NCBI GenBank assembly: GCA_012842495.1
Contig: DUSS01000041.1
Location: 1 to 64,000, forward strand
DNA from: Candidatus Fermentithermobacillaceae bacterium
Lineage (GTDB): Bacteria; Bacillota; Sulfobacillia; Fermentithermobacillales; DUSS01
Direction: 5' to 3'
Length of the DNA stretch: 64,000 bases
Below are positions 29,466 through 37,779 of this stretch, piece after piece; the first letter of the stretch is position 1, and the number at the start of each line of letters is the position of its first letter. The position numbers were made by a program, and so were the translations under genes. Under the pieces are notes generated by a model. That model was given only the letters and a program-made list of their open reading frames with translations, was not told the DNA's origin and did no database searches.

Positions 29466-30302
29466 TTATAGCATACTTATATCCACGTGATGCACCCTGG
29501 CCCCAGCCAGTCCCAGAAACACCGTAATCTGCCTGTTCAGATCACCCACCGAACCCGTCGTATAAAACTCAAGTTCCGCTCCGGATGATTCGGTGTCACC
29601 GCGAGGGGCATTGGCGAGGCCCGCATTCTCGAGAACCCTTTTCAGCTCCTCCGCCGTCTCTCTCGCCGGATCTACCATCCTCACACCGGGAAGCGCCGCT
29701 TCGAGCCATGGCCTCAGAAGGGGAAAGTGGGTGCACCCCATGATCAGAGCATCGACGTTTCTTTTCCGAAAGATTTGGACGTGGTTTTCTACAGCACGCT
29801 CGATTTCTTCCCGGTCAACAAGTCCCGCTTCCACCAAGGGTACAAAATCCGGACACGCTTCCGCAACCACTTCGACTCCGGGAAGGCGCTCCTTTATGGC
29901 CATCTGGTAGGCGCCAGACCGTACCGTTCCTTCCGTGGCAATTAGCCCCGCTGTGCGGACAGGAGACGAAGCCAGTGCCCTTACCCCTGGGCCGATCACG
30001 CCAATGACGGGGACTTCAACTTTCTCCCTTACATACTCGAGGGCATGAGCAGTGGCGGTGTTACACCCGAGAACAACTGCCTTGGCTCCTTTTCCAGACA
30101 GGAATTTTACGATCTGGTATACGAAGGTCCTAACTTCTTCGGCGGGTCTCGGACCGTACGGCAGTCTCCCCGCGTCTGCGAAATAAAGGATGCTCTCATG
30201 AGGCAGGAGTTTCCTCACTTCCCTTACCACCGTAAGGCCGCCCGCTCCTGAGTCCATGATTCCAACGGGCCTCGGGTCCCCTCTCTGTGCCTGGCACTGC
30301 AT
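29466..30302 (-). CDS. murI: Glutamate racemase
   Basis: A 278-residue cofactor-free racemase that makes D-glutamate for peptidoglycan. The two catalytic cysteines are in VLGCNTATA and IMGCTHFPLL; the N-terminal IMDSGAGGLTVVREV and YFADAGRLPYG are standard. ATG 30302 follows AAGGGAGG and is chosen over the further-upstream open frame. A hairpin separates it from the lipoprotein gene upstream. Confidence 0.95.
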   Translation of the reverse strand: MQCQAQRGDPRPVGIMDSGAGGLTVVREVRKLLPHESILYFADAGRLPYGPRPAEEVRTFVYQIVKFLSGKGAKAVVLGCNTATAHALEYVREKVEVPVIGVIGPGVRALASSPVRTAGLIATEGTVRSGAYQMAIKERLPGVEVVAEACPDFVPLVEAGLVDREEIERAVENHVQIFRKRNVDALIMGCTHFPLLRPWLEAALPGVRMVDPARETAEELKRVLENAGLANAPRGDTESSGAELEFYTTGSVGDLNRQITVFLGLAGARVHHVDISML

Positions 30303-30383
30303 GATCAAGCCTCCCTTCCTCCTTGCCCATCTAAAGCGTTTGCTCACGACGAGGATGAGGATAAGGATGGATTTCGACGTCAA

Positions 30384-30415
30384 AGGGGAGGGGTCCTGTA
30401 AAAAACCCCTCCCCT
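30384..30415 (-). terminator. Hairpin between the FMN-lipoprotein gene and murI
   Basis: AGGGGAGGGGT (30384-30394) pairs perfectly with ACCCCTCCCCT (30405-30415), an 11-bp stem. It lies 54 bases after the lipoprotein stop. The following bases are TTGACGTCG, with only a short U-run, so termination strength is uncertain. Confidence 0.6.
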
Positions 30416-30468
30416 AACCTTAGCGTCGCCTGAGTTTACGAGGCTGGCTTTCGCAAGAAATCTGGTCC

Positions 30469-31176
30469 CTAACGAATTTGCGCGTTAGCCAGGGCATTGG
30501 ACACAGCATCGATCCATTTTCTAGAGCTCTCGGTCGCCCCAGAGAATGCATCCACGTTGGGGCCATTGGCCTCTACGAACCGTTGCTGCATAACATCCCG
30601 AGCTTCCATTACCGTTGGATAGGTATATGCCTCGCCGACGTCCTTAAACTTGAACTTGCCCTCGGGAGTAACATCTTCCAGCTCTACCTTGACGATCTTA
30701 TCGTTCTCGATGGTAACCCACGCTACTCCGCGTCCGCGCTCATCTTTCTGCGAGGCGCCCATGAAGGTGCCGTTGAAATATTTCGTCGCAACGGTAGGCT
30801 GTTTCCTGGCCTTTTCCAGCGCAAATCTTACCGCTTCGATGTACTTTTGAGAGGAGTTTGTGACTTTGGCAACAGTGTCCACATCGGCGGAGTTTTTCTC
30901 CACGAAGCGTTTGGACATGGTCTCGTTGGCGGCTTTAGCTTCGGGATAGGGGTACGCAGCGTAGTCTTTCACTTCCCCCTTCTCCGTGATCTCGGAGAGC
31001 TTCACTGCTATAATCGTGTCCTTCTTAATGGTAACCTCGGCGATAGCGTAACCGTGGATGTCTGCGGTGGAAATCCCCTTATAGGTACCGTCGTTGTAAA
31101 CTCTGGGTTTACATCCTGAAAGGAGCATCATAAGAAGGACCAAAAGACTCAAGGTAGCGGTAAGACGCTTCAACAA
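30469..31176 (-). CDS. Lipoprotein with two FMN-binding (NqrC/RnfG-like) repeats
   Basis: 235 residues. A signal peptide with lipobox LLSGC anchors the protein at Cys22. Two repeated domains follow (about 25-120 and 130-232), each with GTYxG or GTFMG, a VTIKKDTI or VTIENDKI strand and a C-terminal motif. The second copy ends DAFSGATESS (209-218), the DxxSGAT motif to which FMN is attached through the threonine by ApbE-type transferases. The first copy has DTVAKVTNSS (100-109), where SGAT has decayed. So one flavin is expected. Start TTG 31176 (or 31173) after GGAGGAGG; no ATG fits. An extracytoplasmic electron-transfer role is inferred. Confidence 0.85.
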   Translation of the reverse strand: MLKRLTATLSLLVLLMMLLSGCKPRVYNDGTYKGISTADIHGYAIAEVTIKKDTIIAVKLSEITEKGEVKDYAAYPYPEAKAANETMSKRFVEKNSADVDTVAKVTNSSQKYIEAVRFALEKARKQPTVATKYFNGTFMGASQKDERGRGVAWVTIENDKIVKVELEDVTPEGKFKFKDVGEAYTYPTVMEARDVMQQRFVEANGPNVDAFSGATESSRKWIDAVSNALANAQIR

Positions 31177-31274
31177 GGACGGAAGCCTCCTCCTATAACC
31201 ACTAGTGCGGGTTAATCAGTTACTCGAGCTCATCCCTCGCCAAGCAGCTTAACCCCAGTTCTATCCTGCTACCC

Positions 31275-31303
31275 AATCTAAGACCAGCACATAGCCGAGT
31301 CAA
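31275..31303 (-). promoter_or_regulatory. Sigma-A promoter of the FMN-lipoprotein gene
   Basis: TTGACT (31298-31303) and TAGATT (31275-31280) are 17 bases apart on the minus strand, about 100 bases before the lipoprotein start. The untranslated leader of roughly 90 bases has no structure I recognise. Confidence 0.6.
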
Positions 31304-31518
31304 GACTTCTCGGTTCGCTGTCATAAATGTAGCGCAATTGGAACTTATCGTCAGAAAACGTCAGGACTCGACGCGCGGCAAGATCACCGCCATCTTCCAC
31401 ATGGATGTCTTTCTCGGATTTTACATGATTTCGGTAATTCCGTCAGTTTTCCAAGCATGTCGCCTTTCGTCGCAAATTGTCGAATGTTTCTGAGATGTCC
31501 ACAAGGGTATCCACACCG

Positions 31519-31558
31519 TTGGCAACGAAGTCGCCCACCCCAAAAATCTTGTTGCCAA
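31519..31558 (+). promoter_or_regulatory. Inverted repeat touching the ribosome site of the 31570 gene
   Basis: TTGGCAAC (31519-31526) pairs with GTTGCCAA (31551-31558); three more pairs form past a one-base bulge. The right arm runs into AAGGAGGA (31557-31564), the ribosome site of the gene at 31570. Possible translational control or a regulator-binding palindrome. Confidence 0.4.
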
Positions 31559-31569
31559 GGAGGAGAAAC

Positions 31570-31941
31570 ATGGAAAGAGAGGTACTGGTAAGAGAATTGA
31601 CGCGGTCGGTCAGGGAAAGCTCCAGAGAGTTCATCCTTCGCTACGAGCTCGCCGTGCGAGACAGGATTGACGGGTTTGGCGATAGAAAGTACATTCTCCG
31701 AGCCAGGGTTATCGAAGCTACCTCGGAACATCCGTCGGAGAGCGGGTGCGAGCTCGTTCTTCCCGCTGCTTCAGAGAAGAGGGGCGAGGAACTGTTCGAC
31801 ATGATCGCCAGCGCCGAAAGCCCCGTTTTTCCCGTCCACGTCCCTGAAATCGTAAGGGATGAGCTGGCCGCTACTGCAATGGACGAAGCCGTTACTCTTC
31901 TTCCCTCAGCCTTTGAGTCTGGACAGAGGGTGTCCGCGTAA
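31570..31941 (+). CDS. Small conserved protein, DUF6514-like
   Basis: A 123-residue protein from ATG 31570, which has an excellent AAGGAGGA site 5 bases upstream. The pattern RYELAVRDRIDG, KYILRARVIE, then a polar loop, ASEKRGEELFDMIASAESPVFPVHVPEIVRDELA fits my memory of the DUF6514 family of Clostridia (function unknown), at modest certainty. No membrane segment or signal. Its 3' end overlaps the convergent NYN gene by 50 bases. The frame is open back to 31477 without a start signal. Confidence 0.6.
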   Translation: MEREVLVRELTRSVRESSREFILRYELAVRDRIDGFGDRKYILRARVIEATSEHPSESGCELVLPAASEKRGEELFDMIASAESPVFPVHVPEIVRDELAATAMDEAVTLLPSAFESGQRVSA

Positions 31942-32539
31942 TGTAGGGAAGGATGTCGCACAACTCGATGAATTCGTCGGCAGAGTCAACGAGTTCGTCT
32001 GCGGCCTTGTAGTTACAGCGAATATACGCTTCAGGGTGCTGAGTCGACAGTACCTGGATTCTAACGCCCCTGGCTGCGACTGCTCGCACCAGGGGCACGA
32101 AATCTCCGTCTCCCGAAGCCAGCACGTACCTGTCGCATCTGTCAGCGAGGCTCAGCATATCGATAGCGAGCTCCAGGTCGAGGTCAGCCTTGGTCACCCC
32201 ACCGGCGAAGACTTTGAGAGGCTTCTTCACGACCATATATCCATTGCGGTTGAGAAAACGCATGAACGACTGGGACCGCCTGCGCTGCCCTTCAAGTTCT
32301 TCTCTCATGGCCTGAGGATCGGCAGGGGCCATAATCCTGATGTACTGCTCGATCGTATCGGTAGTCCACTCGCCGGTATAGTAGTAAGCCCTTATGAGGA
32401 AGGAGTCTTTGGACAGGTACTCGAGGAGTTTTACGAAATCGATATTTACCCCAAAAGCGTCATGTGTGGCATACTTGAAATTCCATCCGTCAACAAAAAT
32501 TGCCAAGCGGGGCAAACCCGAACCTATAGCATGTTTCAT
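31892..32539 (-). CDS. NYN-domain (LabA/DUF88) putative ribonuclease
   Basis: A 215-residue PIN-like fold protein. The acidic metal-site residues are in LAIFVDGWNFKY (D17), DLDLELAIDML and LASGDGDFVPLVRAV, the hallmarks of NYN nucleases. Basic residues in between (EGQRRRSQSFMRFLNRNGYMVVKK) could bind RNA. No RNA-processing partner is adjacent; tRNA-Arg lies 50 bases upstream on the same strand. It overlaps the plus-strand gene at its 3' end. Confidence 0.85.
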   Translation of the reverse strand: MKHAIGSGLPRLAIFVDGWNFKYATHDAFGVNIDFVKLLEYLSKDSFLIRAYYYTGEWTTDTIEQYIRIMAPADPQAMREELEGQRRRSQSFMRFLNRNGYMVVKKPLKVFAGGVTKADLDLELAIDMLSLADRCDRYVLASGDGDFVPLVRAVAARGVRIQVLSTQHPEAYIRCNYKAADELVDSADEFIELCDILPYITRTPSVQTQRLREEE

Positions 32540-32590
32540 GGCGATATTTTGCCTCCGATGAAATTTACCATGAGGAAACGTTTTAACTTA

Positions 32591-32667
<77 letters not shown>

Positions 32668-32678
32668 ACTCCGCACAG

Positions 32679-32707
32679 ATTATACATCCAGAACGGCCCG
32701 GTCACAA
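32679..32707 (-). promoter_or_regulatory. Sigma-A promoter of tRNA-Arg
   Basis: TTGTGA (32702-32707) and TATAAT (32679-32684) are 17 bases apart on the minus strand, ending 11 bases before the tRNA 5' end. The perfect -10 and the position are typical for a tRNA gene. Confidence 0.75.
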
Positions 32708-32719
32708 GTTGCCGACATC

Positions 32720-32977
32720 TCAGAGTTTTCCTAATAAAACCAGAAATCCGACCAGGACGAACCCTGCTCCTGCGACCCCGCGGATTACCCCAGGAGGCAC
32801 CAGCCGGTACAGGGAATCACCAACCAGCACTCCGATGAGGGAAGTAACACAGAGGGCGAGAGAAGCTCCGGCGAAAACGCTCCACATCGACCTCTTTTGC
32901 GCAGCCAGCATCATCGTGGACAGCTGCGTTTTATCCCCCAGCTCCGCCAGGAACACCATGACAAACGTGGATATCAT
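32720..32977 (-). CDS. GDT1/TMEM165 (UPF0016) family half-size membrane protein
   Basis: From ATG 32977 the protein has 85 residues with three hydrophobic stretches. The first holds the family motif ELGDKTQL (ExGD-K/R-T/S), the cation-binding signature of this Mn2+/Ca2+ exporter family. Full-length members carry two such repeats; one is present here, so it should work as a dimer. The start is unsure: TTG 32992 is an alternative, neither has a strong ribosome site, and the frame is open to 33121. Confidence 0.8.
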   Translation of the reverse strand: MISTFVMVFLAELGDKTQLSTMMLAAQKRSMWSVFAGASLALCVTSLIGVLVGDSLYRLVPPGVIRGVAGAGFVLVGFLVLLGKL

Positions 32978-33182
32978 GGTATGCCAGTCCAAACCTCTCG
33001 GGCCCGGCCGAACACTACCGGTGCCCCATCCCCTCCCCTCGACCGGTTCGCCCGAGTTCCGGAGCCTCTTAGAGGCGACGCGAAACTTCGGACGATAATA
33101 GATGCCGTCCGTCACAGGCATCCTCTAAAGTCTAGCATAACTTCAGCGAAGGCTAAAGGAACTTTCAAGAAGGGTTTGGAGG

Positions 33183-35177
33183 CTATGCCACCGCTTCCTT
33201 CGTTCGGGGGGTCTTTTCCCAAAAACGAGGCTCCCGCCCTATAGCCCGGAGAACCATTGCGCTGGTGTACGGTATTGGGAACATGAAAGCGGCCATGGGA
33301 AGAATGAACAGTCCCAAGAACACGCCGGCATTAGCCAGGAAACTTGAGGGTTTGAAACTCATATCGAAGTAACGGCGGTACCGTCTGTAAGCATACAGGG
33401 TAAATCCGAGGTAGACAAAAGAGAATGCGTTTAAAGCCCACTGCCCTTCAGCGGGAATCACGGACGGATCCAGCAGGTTTCTCGCGTAAAGACCCATGGC
33501 GATCGGGGGAACGAACGTGGCGCACTGGTACAAAACCCATTCCAGCTGGCCCTTTATTATCAGCGCTCTGAGCAGCCCTTTACGCTTGACCGGGTCGTCG
33601 GAGAACCTCGATACTTTCGAGACCACCTGTATGTGCCCGGTCCCCCAGCGCAGTCGCTGTCTGAAAAAGCTTTTAAAGGTGGGCGGGGTTTGTTCGCTGG
33701 AAAAGTATGGGAGGTACTCGGGCCATGCGTCTTCCAGAAGGTAGGCTCTGGTTCCAAGTTCCAGGTCCTCCGTTAGGACCCGGTGATCCCATCCCCCTAT
33801 GGCTTTCAACAGGTCATACGATACGAACAGGTTCGTCCCGCCCACGAACGGGAGGGTACGAAACAGCCACGATAGATACCATTCGTGGGCTATAGCTTGG
33901 TAGAGCGAGGCAATGCGGCAGAAGGCTGTCATCTGGTAAAAGTTCCTGACCTGGAACACGGGCCCTTGAAGTATCCTCGACCGACCCGGAGCGACGAGCC
34001 TACGGTAAGCTACGTAAAGGAGCACGCATTTTTCCGGGCGGGATTCGGCGTCATAAAAACCACAGACCTCGGTCTCGGGATTCACGAAGCGGAGCGCCCA
34101 GTTCAAGGCGCGGCCTTTGGTGGACGTACATGAGACGCCGGTGCGCCTCCCCGGGAATTCGCCATCGAAGTCGTCCGGGACGACGACGTGTTTAACACAG
34201 TGGGCAAGCTCGGGTGAAAGGCCTTTTCTCACTCTCTCAACCACTTCCTGGGTGGTCGGAAATAGGTCCTTTTGTACTTGCCTGATCCGCGGACCGAGCT
34301 GTCCCGTTTTGAGGTCAACCAGGAGCTTGCTCACTACCGAACGAGCTATGTGGTTGGTCATGCGCCTTATGATGTCCTGGGTCACCCCATGGTTGGCTCG
34401 GGCCGCGCGGCTGGCAGCTTTTCGCAAAATGGCGTCGTCCTCGCCGGCGATGTGGATATAAGCAGCAAGGGCTGGCATGGCGACGACGAGGCAAACGGGA
34501 TACAGTCTCTCTAAATCGAGTTCGGACAGCCAGGGGCAGGTCCGCTTCACGCACTGGATGATCCTGTCCGCTGAAGCGCGTCCGCCGGAAGCGTATAGGG
34601 TTACCGAAACCTCCCGGATCATGGTCTCCCTTGTCGCGGCAGGCAGACTCTGGAGCTCGGGAACTCCCACGAGCGAGCCCTCATGAAAATCTCTGCGCAG
34701 GTACTCCTGGAGGGCGTAGGAGGCGAGCACGGCCACCATGAGCTCCCGAGATTTGGCCTCTTCTTCGGCGGAAACCAGAGGCCGTCTCTTTCCGTTTTCG
34801 AAACGCCTGGCCATCTCGATGACTCTCTTGGCTATCCTCGGCCTCGACTTTCTCGCGGCGATGAGTTCTTTTTCGTCAGTAGCAACTATCACTTCGTACT
34901 TGTCCCGCGGATAGGTCAAGGAAAGCATGTGCAGGATAGTGTTCTCGATGACGTCGGACTCGTTTCGAGCCGGGATCAACAAGCTTATCCTGGGAATGTC
35001 TTTCCCCAAGCGCCGGGCCGTTTCGATAAGGTTTTCTCGGGACAGGGCGGGTCGCCGCCCCCAGTACAATTTGTCGCTATAATACTTCCAGAAGAGAAAT
35101 CTGGCAAATAAGATGAAGAATATGAGGTAGACGGAAAATGTACTAAGATAAAGTATTTGGGGCAGATCCATGAACAA
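33183..35177 (-). CDS. Membrane glycosyltransferase family 2 with a large helical insertion
   Basis: 664 residues. A membrane helix (10-30) precedes a GT-A domain starting ISLLIPARNESD (64-75). After VIVATDE (96-102) some 225 mostly helical residues (about 105-327) interrupt the fold before it resumes with VVVPDDFDGE and TKGRALNWAL. The donor-site acidic motif is DAES (376-379), the catalytic TED is 469-471 and QRLRW (507-511) follows, as in cellulose/hyaluronan-synthase-like enzymes. Four or more C-terminal membrane helices follow. The product is unknown; a processive or lipid-linked sugar transfer is inferred. Start TTG 35177 after GGAGG, or ATG 35171. Confidence 0.85.
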   Translation of the reverse strand: MFMDLPQILYLSTFSVYLIFFILFARFLFWKYYSDKLYWGRRPALSRENLIETARRLGKDIPRISLLIPARNESDVIENTILHMLSLTYPRDKYEVIVATDEKELIAARKSRPRIAKRVIEMARRFENGKRRPLVSAEEEAKSRELMVAVLASYALQEYLRRDFHEGSLVGVPELQSLPAATRETMIREVSVTLYASGGRASADRIIQCVKRTCPWLSELDLERLYPVCLVVAMPALAAYIHIAGEDDAILRKAASRAARANHGVTQDIIRRMTNHIARSVVSKLLVDLKTGQLGPRIRQVQKDLFPTTQEVVERVRKGLSPELAHCVKHVVVPDDFDGEFPGRRTGVSCTSTKGRALNWALRFVNPETEVCGFYDAESRPEKCVLLYVAYRRLVAPGRSRILQGPVFQVRNFYQMTAFCRIASLYQAIAHEWYLSWLFRTLPFVGGTNLFVSYDLLKAIGGWDHRVLTEDLELGTRAYLLEDAWPEYLPYFSSEQTPPTFKSFFRQRLRWGTGHIQVVSKVSRFSDDPVKRKGLLRALIIKGQLEWVLYQCATFVPPIAMGLYARNLLDPSVIPAEGQWALNAFSFVYLGFTLYAYRRYRRYFDMSFKPSSFLANAGVFLGLFILPMAAFMFPIPYTSAMVLRAIGREPRFWEKTPRTKEAVA

Positions 35178-35307
35178 CAGGGCCTCCTCGCTAAACGTTC
35201 GTATGACAAGATCGCAAGTGAACCCCGGAATCTGTCCGATCTCACCGAAGGGTAGTTTTTCGTTCCGACCAGGAGCGCATTCGCAGGGGAAGGCGAAAGA
35301 AAGAGAA

Positions 35308-35328
35308 GAGGGGACCGGCCGTCCCCTC
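35308..35328 (-). terminator. Rho-independent terminator after the cDPG-synthetase-like gene
   Basis: GAGGGGAC (35308-35315) and GTCCCCTC (35321-35328) form an 8-bp stem with a 5-base loop, followed on the minus strand by TTCTCTTTCTTTCG. It lies 29 bases after the stop codon of the GTPase gene and before the glycosyltransferase gene. Confidence 0.75.
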
Positions 35329-35357
35329 CTAGAGGCCCTTTCAACCGTTCTCCGAGG

Positions 35358-36674
35358 TTAAATAGCCCCTACCGTCTTCATGGCGGAGACGAGATCGGGC
35401 GCACCCACTTCCTGGAGCTCATATCTTATCCGCATGGAGGGCTTGTTAATCTTCATCACCCTCCTGAGGTCGATGGGAGTGGCAATCAGGACGATGTCGC
35501 ACGGGGTTTTTTCGACGGTTTCTTGAAGTTCCGCTATCTGCTTGGGCGAGTAACCCATGGCGGGCAGGAGTGGTCCGATCTGCTGGTATTTGCAAAATGC
35601 AGCTTTTATGGAGCCCACCGCCCATGGCCTTGGGTCGACGAGTTCGCTCGCACCCCAACGCCGGGCCGCCACCACGCCGGCACCATAAGACATTTCTCCG
35701 TGCGTGAGCGTGGGACCGTCTTCGATAACCAGCACCCTTTTGCCGCGGATCTCCTCGGGGTGCTCGACGAAAATGGGAGACGCCGCCTCCACCACGATAG
35801 CATCGGGGTTGACTTTCCTGACGTTGTCCCTCACGCGTTCGAGATTCTCGGGGCTCGCAGTGTCGATCTTGTTTATCACCACTATGCTGGCCATCCTCAG
35901 ATTGGTCTCGCCCGGATGGTAGGACAGCTCATGACCAGGACGGTGAGGGTCGACTACGACAATGTGGCAGTCGGACTTGTAGAACGGTATGTCGTTGTTC
36001 CCTCCGTCCCAAAGGATCACGTCGGCTTCGGATTCAGCTTGCTTCAGTATCTCGCCGTAATCCACACCGGCGAATACGACGTTTCCGCGATCGATATGGG
36101 GTTCGTACTCCTCCCGCTCCTCGATGGTGCACCGGTGTTTATCCAGGTCATCGTAGGAGGCAAACCTCTGAACCACCTGCTCGTCGAGTTTCCCGTAAGG
36201 CATCGGGTGCCGGATGACCGCCACCTTTTTTCCATGCTCTTTGAGGATTTGGGCGACTTTTCTCGTGGTCTGGCTCTTCCCCGCACCCGTTCTGACCGCG
36301 CACACGGATACCACCGGTTTTCTTGACCGCAGCATGGTGCTTTTTGAGCCCAAGAGCTTGAAATCGGCCCCCGACGCTAGGACCAGGCTCGCCTTGTGCA
36401 TCACGTACTCGTGAGACACGTCGCTGTAGGCGAAAACGACCTCATCCACGTCAAACTTCTTGATAAGCTCGGGAAGCTCGGATTCCGGGTAAATGGGGAT
36501 CCCCTGAGGATACAGAGGCCCGGACAGCTTGGGAGGGTATGTCCTTCCCTCGATGTCGGGAATCTGCGTGGCGGTAAAGCAGACCACCTGACTCGTCTCA
36601 TCGTTCCGGTAGACGGTGTTGAAATTGTGGAAATCTCGTCCCGCAGCACCCATTATGATGACTCTTTTTTTCAT
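35358..36674 (-). CDS. P-loop GTPase of the cyclic 2,3-diphosphoglycerate synthetase family
   Basis: 438 residues. An N-terminal nucleotide-fold start (VIIMGAAGRDFHNFN) leads to a central P-loop, AVRTGAGKSQTT (about 126-137), then DVILWDGGNNDIPF and a VVINKID segment typical of GTPases. The family takes its name from archaeal enzymes that make cyclic 2,3-diphosphoglycerate; in bacteria the role is not settled. It sits 44 bases after argF on the same strand, and both end at the terminator at 35308, so a link to carbamoyl phosphate or ornithine metabolism is possible but unproven. ATG start; ribosome site GGGAG is rather distant. Confidence 0.8.
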   Translation of the reverse strand: MKKRVIIMGAAGRDFHNFNTVYRNDETSQVVCFTATQIPDIEGRTYPPKLSGPLYPQGIPIYPESELPELIKKFDVDEVVFAYSDVSHEYVMHKASLVLASGADFKLLGSKSTMLRSRKPVVSVCAVRTGAGKSQTTRKVAQILKEHGKKVAVIRHPMPYGKLDEQVVQRFASYDDLDKHRCTIEEREEYEPHIDRGNVVFAGVDYGEILKQAESEADVILWDGGNNDIPFYKSDCHIVVVDPHRPGHELSYHPGETNLRMASIVVINKIDTASPENLERVRDNVRKVNPDAIVVEAASPIFVEHPEEIRGKRVLVIEDGPTLTHGEMSYGAGVVAARRWGASELVDPRPWAVGSIKAAFCKYQQIGPLLPAMGYSPKQIAELQETVEKTPCDIVLIATPIDLRRVMKINKPSMRIRYELQEVGAPDLVSAMKTVGAI

Positions 36675-36718
36675 AAGTTCGGCATCTCCCTTCCTTCCGT
36701 CCGGTGTTGGACCATCTC

Positions 36719-37648
36719 TTACATGACCAGTGCCAGAAGAGCTTTCTGCACGTGAAGCCTGTTTTCTGCCTCGTCGAAGATGACGGACATAGGCCCATCA
36801 GCTATCTCGTCCGTCACTTCCTCCCCGCGATGAGCAGGCAGGCAGTGCATGAAAATGGCATTCTTATCGGCACCGGAGAAGAGCTTGGCATTAACCTGAT
36901 ACGGTTGCATTACCTTCACGCGCTGCTCCCTCTCCTTTTCCTGACCCATACTGGCCCAAACATCTGTGTACACCACGTCGGCATCCCTCACGGCGTGAGC
37001 TGGATCCGTCGTCAAGACAAGATTCCCACCATAGCGCTCCGCCGATTCTCGACCCATCTCCACAATGTCGCGATTTGGCTCGTACCCTTCAGGCGTAGCG
37101 ACCCTGATCTCCATACCCATTTTGGTCCCACCGAGTATCCATGAATGGCACACGTTGTTGCCATCTCCTACGTAGGCGAGACGGATGCCGGAGAGTTTCC
37201 CCTTCTTTTCGATGATCGTCAGCATGTCCGCGAGGATCTGGCAGGGGTGAACCAGGTCACTGAGCCCGTTTATGACGGGAACCCTCGAATGCCTGGCCAG
37301 TTCCTCCACATCTTTTTGGGCAAAGGTGCGGATCATGATCGCATCGCAGAACCTTGAGAGGACCCGCGCTGTGTCGGCGATGGTTTCTCCTCTGCCCAAC
37401 TGGAGATCATTGGTCCCCAGATAGATGGCATGTCCACCGAGCTGCGTCATGGCCACCTCGAAAGACACCCTCGTCCTGGTGGACGGCTTCGCGAAGATCA
37501 TCGCCAGCGTCTTACCAGCGAGGGGTTCCGGGCGGGTACCGGACAGAAAAGCCGCCTTCATGGTGGCCGCTGTTTGCAGGACCGTCTCAATCTCCTCGGG
37601 CGACCAGTCTTGAAGCCACACCAGGTGTTTACCTTTGATGCTCTTCAC
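36719..37648 (-). CDS. argF: Ornithine carbamoyltransferase
   Basis: 309 residues. The carbamoyl-phosphate motif STRTR is at 56-60, HPCQ near 134 and the ornithine-side HCLPAHRG near 269; DxxxSMG appears as DVWASMG. These fit ornithine rather than aspartate transferases. Start GTG 37648 after GGAGGA. No other arginine gene is nearby, while ornithine-degradation genes lie 3 kb away, so it could work in the catabolic direction (citrulline to ornithine), where it would be called arcB. Direction cannot be read from sequence. Confidence 0.92.
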   Translation of the reverse strand: MKSIKGKHLVWLQDWSPEEIETVLQTAATMKAAFLSGTRPEPLAGKTLAMIFAKPSTRTRVSFEVAMTQLGGHAIYLGTNDLQLGRGETIADTARVLSRFCDAIMIRTFAQKDVEELARHSRVPVINGLSDLVHPCQILADMLTIIEKKGKLSGIRLAYVGDGNNVCHSWILGGTKMGMEIRVATPEGYEPNRDIVEMGRESAERYGGNLVLTTDPAHAVRDADVVYTDVWASMGQEKEREQRVKVMQPYQVNAKLFSGADKNAIFMHCLPAHRGEEVTDEIADGPMSVIFDEAENRLHVQKALLALVM

Positions 37649-37779
37649 TTCAGGTTCCTCCTTCTTCCGGGAAGCTCAGGGACATTCCCGGTTGTTTGCA
37701 TCGTTTTTAACCCACCAGCACCCGGGATCGAGCTGTTCCCCCGGTTAAAAGCCGCACCGCTCTCAACCGACAGCCAGTC

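Noticed and set aside
31443-31634. 63-codon minus-strand frame with protein-like composition, antisense to the DUF6514-like gene
   Set aside because: Its start has AAGG directly touching the ATG, so no usable spacing, and the plus-strand gene has a far better start signal.
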